This document shows positions 8,812 through 15,224 of a stretch of 15,804 bases of DNA, in pieces. Within the stretch, counting starts at the first letter, position 1. Every line of letters starts with the position of its first letter. The notes beneath the pieces were generated by a model. It made no database searches. It was not told the origin of the DNA and saw only the letters and a program-made list of their open reading frames with translations. The stretch lies in contig CAIJFC010000157.1 in NCBI GenBank assembly GCA_903819815.1, positions 1 to 15,804 of the forward strand, in the 5' to 3' direction. This DNA is from an uncultured Bacteroidota bacterium. Lineage in GTDB: Bacteria; Bacteroidota; Bacteroidia; Flavobacteriales; Flavobacteriaceae. The translations under genes and the position numbers were made by a program.

Positions 8812-9133
8812 TTAAATAAAAAAGTCTCGCAAAATTTCTAGGATTTTTTAGTAATCGACATTGATTTATCTTAAAATCAAATTTTGGATTATTGAATATT
8901 TTATTGAGGAAATGGTTTAAAAATTCATCTTAAATTGGGTTGGTTTTTTCGTTTCAACTTATTTAATTAACTTTAGATTGTGTTTTTTAGTACTAAAATA
9001 TTTCGAGTCTTTATTGTTCTAATCTGTAACTATTATATCTTTTCTGAATTCTTTTAATGGCGACACTAAAGTTTTTATTTTATATTAAACTATTTATTAA
9101 AAATTAAGTCTAAACAATATTGAAAAATAGATT
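8812..9133. other. Intergenic gap of about 320 bases, no gene seen
   Basis: This very AT-rich stretch separates the scavenging locus from the DUF1800 gene. No open frame of credible composition was seen on either strand. Apart from the weak hairpin at its start, it holds a 29-base segment (8835-8863) that matches 23 of 29 positions of 11906-11934. A promoter for the next gene is expected here, but no clean copy of the Bacteroidota TAnnTTTG element was found. Confidence 0.6.
8818..8849 (+). terminator. Weak terminator candidate
   Basis: Just after the stop of the secreted amidohydrolase-like gene, AAAAAA-G-TC (8818-8826) can pair with GATTTTTT (8842-8849) with one bulged G and a 15-base loop. 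The stem is almost all A-T and weak. It is the only terminator-like structure seen at the end of this gene group. Confidence 0.3.
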
Positions 9134-10528
9134 ATGGATAAATATACTCTTTGGTCTTTAAGACTTGGATATTCAGCTAAACAGGGAAAAGTGATTAAGG
9201 AAACAGGTATTAATAGTTTCTTAGATAATTCTTTTGCCCAACAGGTTAATTCAGAAACACCCGAATTTATTCAAAATAGTCCCAAATCATTTAAAGAATT
9301 ACAAGCAATTCGAAAAAAATTAAAATCTTCTAATCCCGAAGAAGCGAAAGCGATTTATAAAAAAGAACAGCAAACCTACTTAGATTTAAAATCATGGTGG
9401 ATTGCCAAAATGATGGATAATGAATTTCCACTTCGTGAAAAAATGACTTGCTTTTGGCACAACCATTATGTTTCTACTTATCAAAAAGTAAAAGTTAATA
9501 ATTGGATTTTTCAGCACAATCAGATTCTTAGAGAAAATGCATTTGGTAACTTTAAAACGTTGACCAAGAAAATCATACAAACCAATGCGATGGTTTCTTA
9601 TCTTGACAATACCGACAATAGAAAAGGTAATCTGAATGAAAATTTAAGTCGGGAATTACTGGAACTTTTTACTCTTGGAATAGGAAACTACACGGAACAG
9701 GATATAAAAAATGGCGCAAAAGGCTTAGCAGGATTAGGGATAGGGGAGGATGGTGCGACTTACCGCAAGATTTTTGAAGACACAGAAAGCTTTTCTTATT
9801 TAGGTGAATCGGGTAATCTGAAAATCGACCAAATGGTTGATGTAATTTTCCAACATCCTAAAGTTCCTTATCTTATTACCCGAAAAATATTGAAATGGTT
9901 TATTTATGACGATCCAACTCAAGAATTAGTTCAATACTATGGAAGCTATTTCAAGGAAGTTGATTTTGAAATTAAACCGCTTTTAACTAAAATTTTCACG
10001 GAAGAATTCGCAAAAAATAATGCAGGCTCAAAAATAAAAAATCCATTGGAATATATTTTACATTTAATTGATGAACTCAATATACCTGCTAAAAACATAA
10101 GAGCGATTGCCTTTTTTATCAAAGACCAAGGAATGGATTTATTCAACCAGCCCAATGTAAAAGGTTGGGATGGTGGCAATTCTTGGTTGACATCTCAAAT
10201 TTTTTTACAACGAAATACGATTGTAGATGCACTTTGTAACGGCAAACCCTTTGGGCAAAAAAGACTAGAAAATGATGACAATAGTATGCAAAATGATTCC
10301 CAAAAGTCATTGCTTTCTCCTAAATTAAATTGGAATAAGAATCAGAATAACAAACAAATTATTGCTGAACTCGGAAATCGTTTATTATTTCAAATCAGTG
10401 AAAATAACCAAAAAGATTTTGAAAAAATAGTAGCATATGATTTTGATAGTTCTACAGAAGGCTCAGACAATGCGGTGCTTAGGCTCTTTAATTATATGGC
10501 AAAATTACCTGAATTCCAACTCATATAA
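9134..10528 (+). CDS. DUF1800 family protein
   Basis: This is a member of the DUF1800 family, whose biochemical role is not established. Family hallmarks are WSLRLGYS at the N-terminus (7-14), MTCFWHNHYV (104-113), LRENAFGNFKTL (132-143), AMVSYLDN (152-159), NENLSRELLELFTLG (168-182), YTEQDIKNGAKGLAG (186-200), and PNVKGWDGG (340-348). The 464-residue length is typical. ATG 9134 is the only reasonable start, because an in-frame TAG lies at 9128-9130. The protein therefore has no signal peptide, although its partner has an export signal. It is followed 38 bases later by a DUF1501 gene, the usual order for these two families in Bacteroidota, so the products probably work together. Residues about 375-405 are polar, rich in N, D, K and Q, and look like a flexible insert. 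Confidence 0.9.
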   Translation: MDKYTLWSLRLGYSAKQGKVIKETGINSFLDNSFAQQVNSETPEFIQNSPKSFKELQAIRKKLKSSNPEEAKAIYKKEQQTYLDLKSWWIAKMMDNEFPLREKMTCFWHNHYVSTYQKVKVNNWIFQHNQILRENAFGNFKTLTKKIIQTNAMVSYLDNTDNRKGNLNENLSRELLELFTLGIGNYTEQDIKNGAKGLAGLGIGEDGATYRKIFEDTESFSYLGESGNLKIDQMVDVIFQHPKVPYLITRKILKWFIYDDPTQELVQYYGSYFKEVDFEIKPLLTKIFTEEFAKNNAGSKIKNPLEYILHLIDELNIPAKNIRAIAFFIKDQGMDLFNQPNVKGWDGGNSWLTSQIFLQRNTIVDALCNGKPFGQKRLENDDNSMQNDSQKSLLSPKLNWNKNQNNKQIIAELGNRLLFQISENNQKDFEKIVAYDFDSSTEGSDNAVLRLFNYMAKLPEFQLI

Positions 10529-10566
10529 ATTGAAATCAGATATTAATAAAGCTAAATTAGTATATA

Positions 10567-11736
10567 ATGAACAGAAGACAATTTTTAACACTTACAGGAA
10601 CTTTTACTGGCGGAACGCTATTATTGCCTGATTTTTTACATGCCTTCGGATCACAAAAGAATTTAGTTATTGGAGAGCAATGTTTAGTTTTCGTTCAATT
10701 AAACGGAGGAAATGATGGATTAAATACATATATACCTTTTGAAGATCCACTCTATTATGACTTACGGCCAAAAATAGCACTTTCAAAGGAAGATGTCATT
10801 TCCTCTTCAAACGGTATGGCATTTCATCCTGCTTTAAAAGGATTTGCAACCATGCAGCAAAATGGAGATTTATCAATTATACAAAATGTTGGGTATCCTG
10901 AACCTGTTCGCTCTCATTTTCGAAGCCAGGAAATTTGGCAAACAGCACCTACAAATCAGGAGTATTTAAATGATGGCTGGCTAGGTCGCTATCTTGATTT
11001 ACAATGTAAGGAACACCAAGCAACTGCTGGAATAAATCTTGACAAAATTGACAATCTTGCGCTGAAAGGAATGGAACCACACACCATTACTGTTAAAGAT
11101 CCTTCTCGATTTAATGCTAAAAATAAGCAAGAAAACGACACTAAATTATCTGATAATCCACAATTGGATTTTGTTCGAAAAGTAGCTAATTCGGTCGTTG
11201 AAAGCGCTGTCGACATACAAAATGCTTTAGCAAAATCTACTTCATCCGATGTGATTTATCCTAAAACAGAGTTGGCTAAAAACCTTGAATGGATTTCGAA
11301 ATTGATTAAAGGCAATTTAAATTCAAAAGTATATTACACTTCACTTAGTGGATTTGATACGCATGATAATCAGTTAATCATTCACAAAAATAAATTATCC
11401 GATTTGAATGATGCAGTTTACAGCTTTTACCAAGATTTGAAAAAAAACAATCAGTTACAAAATGTTACCATAGTAGTTTTCTCTGAATTTGGACGTCGAG
11501 TAAAAGACAATGGAAGAGGAACAGACCACGGAACTGCTGCTCCAATGTTCATTATCGGGGGAAATAATAAAGGTAATGTAATAGGTAAGAACCCAAATTT
11601 ATCCGATTTAAACAATGGTGATTTAAAACATGAAATAGATTTTAGAAGTGTTTATTCATCACTTTTGCAAAATAAATTAAATTTTGATGCCACTAAAATT
11701 GGAATAAAAAATAAAGAACTAAAAGGATTGTTTTAA
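10567..11736 (+). CDS. DUF1501 family protein with Tat-like leader
   Basis: This is a member of the DUF1501 family, related to the alkaline phosphatase/sulfatase fold; its reaction is not established. The N-terminus NRRQFLTLTG (2-11) followed by a hydrophobic run to about A26 looks like a twin-arginine export signal, implying folding, possibly with a cofactor or metal, before export. Family motifs are VQLNGGNDGLNT (43-54), HPAL (87-90), RSHFRSQEIWQTA (115-127), SGFDTHDNQ (261-269) and SEFGRRVKDNGRGTDHGTA (306-324). The D and H residues in the last two are likely metal ligands by analogy with the fold. The 389-residue length is normal. ATG 10567 lies 38 bases after the DUF1800 stop with no terminator between, so the two form an operon that ends at the hairpin at 11817-11849. 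Confidence 0.91.
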   Translation: MNRRQFLTLTGTFTGGTLLLPDFLHAFGSQKNLVIGEQCLVFVQLNGGNDGLNTYIPFEDPLYYDLRPKIALSKEDVISSSNGMAFHPALKGFATMQQNGDLSIIQNVGYPEPVRSHFRSQEIWQTAPTNQEYLNDGWLGRYLDLQCKEHQATAGINLDKIDNLALKGMEPHTITVKDPSRFNAKNKQENDTKLSDNPQLDFVRKVANSVVESAVDIQNALAKSTSSDVIYPKTELAKNLEWISKLIKGNLNSKVYYTSLSGFDTHDNQLIIHKNKLSDLNDAVYSFYQDLKKNNQLQNVTIVVFSEFGRRVKDNGRGTDHGTAAPMFIIGGNNKGNVIGKNPNLSDLNNGDLKHEIDFRSVYSSLLQNKLNFDATKIGIKNKELKGLF

Positions 11737-11816
11737 TGCAATAGGTAATGAGTATTTGACTTTATCATACCTATTAAATTAGACATCAAACTTATTTTTT
11801 GTAACCTCTTTAAATA

Positions 11817-11849
11817 AAAAAAGACAAACTGAATTAGTTTGTCTTTTTT
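11817..11849 (+). terminator. Strong rho-independent terminator after DUF1501 gene
   Basis: A perfect 14-bp inverted repeat, AAAAAAGACAAACT (11817-11830) with AGTTTGTCTTTTTT (11836-11849), has a 5-base loop GAATT and a terminal T run. The A run on the other side means it could also stop transcription arriving from the IS remnant on the minus strand. Confidence 0.93.
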
Positions 11850-11918
11850 GGTTGTGGGCCATATTGAACTATCTTCAAACCATCTCATTGAATTTTTGGA
11901 AAATATTTCTGAGATTTT

Positions 11919-12643
11919 TTAGTACATAACATTGTATAATATATTCATAGAGAATCCATTTACAGCCCAAAAATAAATCTTCAAAACAGTAATCAAAATG
12001 ACTTTACTTTTAGAATAACATAGGGTTTTTCTGTTTAGCCTCTTAAGATGTGTCCGTAAAGACAGATTTTTTCTTTCGATGTGATTGGTACCAAATCGTT
12101 TCACACTATGAATGCTACTGTCAATAAAATACTTGTAGTGCTTTGATCCGTCAGTAAAATGGTTTTGGATTTGACAAATTTTAAAGTATTTAAAACAAGA
12201 TTCAGAATTTTGTTGGTTCTTGAACCGACATTAAAAATGACTACCTCTTTAGTTTCGCTGTTTAAGGCATACACTATCCAGATAAGCTTCTCTTTGTTTC
12301 TGATGTAAGTTCGCATCTCATCAACTTCAAAAGTTTTACCAAAACTGATGACAGGCTGGACAATCTAATTTGTGATGATAAGTATTCATTTGAACACCGT
12401 TCTAGCTGAAATTTGTAAAACTCTTGCTATACTTCTTATATCTAAACCTTCTTTAGTGAATAATATGATTTTATCGTTAATCCTTACATCACAAGCACTG
12501 TTAGAATAATAATTGATTGCATCTTTACTGCAGTCTTTGCAGTAAAACTGCTGTTTGTCGTTTTTAATTAGATTTTTCGAACTGCAGTTCGTCCAGATTT
12601 TGGCATCACTTATTTTGTGACACAAGGTGCAGATTTTGGTCAT
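11919..12643 (-). pseudogene. IS1-family transposase, inactivated
   Basis: This is a decayed transposase of the IS1 family in the single-frame layout. The N-terminal zinc-finger part starts MTKICTLCHK at 12643, has a second CKDC pair, and then a helix-turn-helix (GLDIRSIARVLQISARTVFK). The frame is then broken by TGA at 12388-12386 and by TAG about 20 bases further on, after ILIITN. The same frame resumes with FGKTFEVDEMRTYIRNKEK and runs through TKEVV.F.VGSRTNK to KTILLTD. At about 12155-12160 one T appears to be lost from a T run. Restoring it joins TDGSKHYKYF with NHIERKNLSLRTHLKRLNRKT and YSKS, so the DDE set (VDEM, TDG, IER) is recognisable but split. The normal end after KIYFW also seems to be lost, so the frame runs on to a stop at 11919. 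It cannot make an active enzyme. The ATG at 12709 would add a leader unlike IS1 proteins. Confidence 0.88.
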
Positions 12644-12684
12644 TTGAACGGTTTTAAAGCTCTCGAAAATAGAAAAAGAGGTAC
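11936..12684 (-). mobile_element. IS1-like insertion remnant, boundaries tentative
   Basis: The broken transposase is bracketed by a direct repeat: AACATTGT at 11928-11935 and again at 12685-12692, each preceded by a similar GTACA. The enclosed length, about 750 bases, is usual for IS1-type elements, and an 8-base duplication is in the expected size range. Terminal inverted repeats are not convincing: only a poor match around TATxTTC..AGAG was found. The edges are therefore a guess; the transposase homology is the firm part. Confidence 0.4.
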
Positions 12685-12904
12685 AACATTGTTCCTCTCT
12701 TTTTTGCACTTGATATTACGTATTTTATATACAAGTTGTTATTACGGAGGTCTTATGGGCGGCGCGAAGGGTGGTTTTTTGGGTGTCATACATCCTTAGA
12801 ATTAAGAAGCCTTCCACTGAGCTCAGGGTGACAATGGAAAAATTACCGCCCAAAAAGTTGCCCTGGCGCAAACCACTCGCGCGTTGGCATTGGCGGCTTT
12901 TTTA

Positions 12905-12980
12905 CATAATGTTGTTATAGACGGTGAAGGATGTTCTTATGAAATGGGATGATGATTGCCGCCTATAATGCAACATTATA
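12905..12980. repeat. Imperfect inverted repeat with 20-bp arms
   Basis: CATAATGTTGTTATAGACGG (12905-12924) is the reverse complement of 12959-12980 except for two mismatches and a 2-base bulge. The loop of 34 bases is G-rich. The transcript could fold into a long hairpin. No gene is contained, so this may be a small mobile or REP-like unit. Confidence 0.7.
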
Positions 12981-12996
12981 TAACGCAGCTTGGGGG

Positions 12997-13064
12997 AAAA
13001 AATTACTGGCAAAAGTCACGCTAATGTACGTGTTTTTGTTTAAAAACTGTGACAGTAATTTTTT
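12997..13064. repeat. Inverted repeat with T-rich ends, possible terminator for the minus strand
   Basis: AAAAAATTACTG (12997-13008) pairs perfectly with CAGTAATTTTTT (13053-13064). An inner GTCAC/GTGAC pair (13015-13019 with 13049-13053) shares one base with the outer stem. On the minus strand the stem ends in TTTTTT, 100 bases past the receptor gene stop at 13165. It could end that transcript, though the long loop makes this less sure. Confidence 0.55.
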
Positions 13065-13080
13065 GGAGCAATGGGGAGGA

Positions 13081-13114
13081 GTGCAATTGAATTGTGAATA
13101 GTCATTGATTGCAC
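13081..13114. repeat. Short inverted repeat
   Basis: GTGCAAT (13081-13087) pairs with ATTGCAC (13108-13114) across a 20-base loop. It is a third hairpin in the same non-coding block. It is short enough to arise by chance in AT-rich DNA. Confidence 0.35.
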
Positions 13115-13164
13115 ATTAACGATGTGATTGCTGTTAGAAATTCATGGTAAAAAATACGATTTAA

Positions 13165-15159
13165 TCAAAAATCTACCGATACATTCACAAAAAAGTTTCT
13201 TCCTGGTCGCGGGAAATTATTCCAATCGGAATAAGTTGAATAATAAGTATCTAGCATGTTTTCGACACCGCATTTTGTATGTACTTTACTTTTATTGAGA
13301 TTAAATTTATAGCCCAAGTTCATATTGATAATCGCATAATCAGGTGTTTCATCTTCTCCGTAAATTGAACTGAAATGGGTTTGCTTTGCATTGCCTTGAA
13401 GGATTATCTCTGCGGAAATTTTTTCTTTTGTATAAAGTAATGATGTAGCATACCGTAGCGGACTGATAAATGGCAAGTTTATATTTTCATGGTCTTTCCC
13501 TTGGCTGTAAACAAATTGTGCATTCCATTTTAATAGTTTTGAAAATTGATATTCAGCAGTAAAGCTTACATTAAAAATGGTAGCATAATCAAGTGCCGTG
13601 TATATCTTCACGCCGTTCGCCCCAATGGTCATCGGAACGAGACTAGCATCAGGTTTCCCTACAATGTAATCCGCAATATGAAAATAGGAAGCTGCAATTT
13701 TTATATTCACTTTTTCTTTCTTGAACACTAAATAAGCATTTCCTTCGAATGACTTTTCATTTTTCAAATTGGGATTGCCTATGTTATCAAAATTTTCAAA
13801 ACTGTTGAACAAATAAAAACCATAAGCTTCTGTAACCGATGGTGCTCTTTCGCCATAAGCGGCACCAAATCCGTAGGAAACACTGTGCTTTGCATGATTG
13901 TAATTGGAAGAAATGCTTTTTAAGAAACGTTTTTTTTGCGCCTTCATATTGGGATAAAAAATCTGCAAACTGTTCAATCCAAATTCGCTTTCAATTTTGT
14001 TAGTATGACTACCCATAGCAGCCGTAAATTTTAGGGATGAATGACAATTCAAACTGTATTGATCTTCTAAAAACACACCATTATAAAAAGTTCTTACGTC
14101 GGGCCAAGTCAGCATAAACATAAGGTTTTCATCAGGATTTGCCGGATACATCGTCATCTCAGCCAATGATTTATTATAGAATGAGTTTAGGGTTACTAAA
14201 AAATGATGGCTTCCTCTAATGGCTGTAATTTTTGAATAATAACCGTAGGTTTTACTCCAACCCGGCATATCCATATGCACTGGAACAAGGGGGCGTTTGG
14301 TGTCATCCATTTTGTGCATGATGGTGTTGAAATATGCTTTGGTTTCCCAATGGGTAATTATAGATTCTAGCGGAGCATATTCATACTTTAAGGAAGCAAT
14401 AATCGCTTCAGCTATCGAAACATCCATCGGTAAAGCCGGATAGCCTACATCGGTGGCTTTGTCGTAAATTAATGAACCTTCAACGAGTTTGTTTTTTCCT
14501 AATTTAAAACCTGAAGTCGCTGAAAAGTTTCTTTTTTTGAATTGAGAAAACAACACTTCTTTGTTATTTCCGGCTTTATAATTTTCGGCATCGCGGTACA
14601 TAAAATCGACATCAACATACACCAAACTATCGGCATAATTAATCGCTGAGCCCAGAATTTTTTGTTGGTTATTGGTTTCAAAACCAGTAGTGAAGTTGGT
14701 ATTCCATTTTTGGGTTTTAAAATTAGTTCTGGTTCTTTTCAAATCTATTGAACCTCCAATAGTGCTACCATAACAAGCACCTTCTTGCCCCGAACTGATA
14801 GTGGCTTCGGATAGATTGGAAACTTCAACATACGAGGTAATCGGATCCATTTTATCGGTACAAGCGCCAAAAATACGCATGCCATCAATCGTGATTAAAG
14901 TACGTTCGGTGGGCATCGAATTGATCAGCGGTTCCCAAGCATAAGCACCACGTTTAATCATATCAACTTTTGTGGATTTTTGCAAATAGTCGTCAATAGA
15001 CGTAAGTATTTTAGATTGTTTGCTCGCGAGTTGTGCTTTGTTTCCAATAACAATAACCTCTTGCATTTGTATGGGTTGCAGGCTGTCTTTTTTAGTTTCT
15101 TGTGCTAAGAGAAAAGAAGTCAGCAGCAGTAGTAACAAGGTAAAATGTTTTTTTTTCAT
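13165..15159 (-). CDS. OprC/NosA-like TonB-dependent receptor, probable copper uptake
   Basis: This is an outer-membrane TonB-dependent receptor of 664 residues. A signal peptide spans 1-19 (ending LLAQ), QEVIVIGN at 33-40 sits in the TonB-box position, the plug spans about 45-140, and the rest is barrel, ending in VNVSVDF. The plug carries GACTDKMDPITSY (98-110), i.e. C100-x3-M104. The barrel carries H282-x-M284 followed by DD. These match the CxxxM and HxM copper ligands known from Pseudomonas OprC (C143, M147, H323, M325). A second Met/His patch, PVHMDMPGW, lies at 293-301. EGACYGSTIGGSIDL (126-140) is the conserved end of the plug. Copper is therefore the best ligand call, inferred from these motifs. 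The neighbour upstream on the same strand is Met/His-rich and fits the role. The start ATG at 15159 follows a hairpin by 13 bases. No frameshift or gap was seen. Confidence 0.88.
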   Translation of the reverse strand: MKKKHFTLLLLLLTSFLLAQETKKDSLQPIQMQEVIVIGNKAQLASKQSKILTSIDDYLQKSTKVDMIKRGAYAWEPLINSMPTERTLITIDGMRIFGACTDKMDPITSYVEVSNLSEATISSGQEGACYGSTIGGSIDLKRTRTNFKTQKWNTNFTTGFETNNQQKILGSAINYADSLVYVDVDFMYRDAENYKAGNNKEVLFSQFKKRNFSATSGFKLGKNKLVEGSLIYDKATDVGYPALPMDVSIAEAIIASLKYEYAPLESIITHWETKAYFNTIMHKMDDTKRPLVPVHMDMPGWSKTYGYYSKITAIRGSHHFLVTLNSFYNKSLAEMTMYPANPDENLMFMLTWPDVRTFYNGVFLEDQYSLNCHSSLKFTAAMGSHTNKIESEFGLNSLQIFYPNMKAQKKRFLKSISSNYNHAKHSVSYGFGAAYGERAPSVTEAYGFYLFNSFENFDNIGNPNLKNEKSFEGNAYLVFKKEKVNIKIAASYFHIADYIVGKPDASLVPMTIGANGVKIYTALDYATIFNVSFTAEYQFSKLLKWNAQFVYSQGKDHENINLPFISPLRYATSLLYTKEKISAEIILQGNAKQTHFSSIYGEDETPDYAIINMNLGYKFNLNKSKVHTKCGVENMLDTYYSTYSDWNNFPRPGRNFFVNVSVDF

Positions 15160-15172
15160 GATCTATTCATTT

Positions 15173-15209
15173 AAAAAGGTCAAAAACCAAAATTGAATTT
15201 GACCTTTTT
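15173..15209 (-). terminator. Hairpin between the two copper-related genes: terminator or attenuator
   Basis: A perfect 12-bp stem, AAAAAGGTCAAA (15173-15184) with TTTGACCTTTTT (15198-15209), has a 13-base loop. On the minus strand it ends in a T run between the stop at 15225 and the ATG at 15159. Only 13 bases remain before that ATG, so a promoter cannot fit after it. Partial read-through into the receptor gene is likely. Confidence 0.8.
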
Positions 15210-15224
15210 ATACTTCCTCGGAAT

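Larger units (their letters stand above)
12710..13164. other. Non-coding repeat-rich block next to the IS remnant
   Basis: About 450 bases without a credible gene on either strand. The first half is visibly richer in G and C than the surrounding genes, with runs such as GGGCGGCGCG. It contains three copies of a motif of the form GTTGyw..TATA.rCGG: at 12735-12746 and 12911-12924 on the plus strand, and at 12959-12986 on the minus strand. It also holds CACTGAGCTCAGGGTGACA at about 12817-12835, which resembles a CTCAGGGTGACA-type repeat I remember from many bacterial genomes (recall, not checked). Three inverted repeats within it are listed separately. Confidence 0.6.

Noticed and set aside
9946..10179. 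Minus-strand open frame inside the DUF1800 gene
   Set aside because: Antisense shadow of a conserved coding region, with no supporting signal.
12101..12316. Independent small gene encoding 71 residues
   Set aside because: It is in the same frame as the IS1 N-terminal part and is the central piece of one broken transposase, not a separate gene.
12617..12799. Plus-strand open frame of 60 codons across the IS edge
   Set aside because: It runs antisense through the transposase start into the repeat block, has no recognisable domain and no support from context.
12904..12986. Integron attC-like recombination site
   Set aside because: The paired arms recall attC folding, but the ends do not match the GTTRRRY and RYYYAAC core sites, and no integrase or cassette gene is present.
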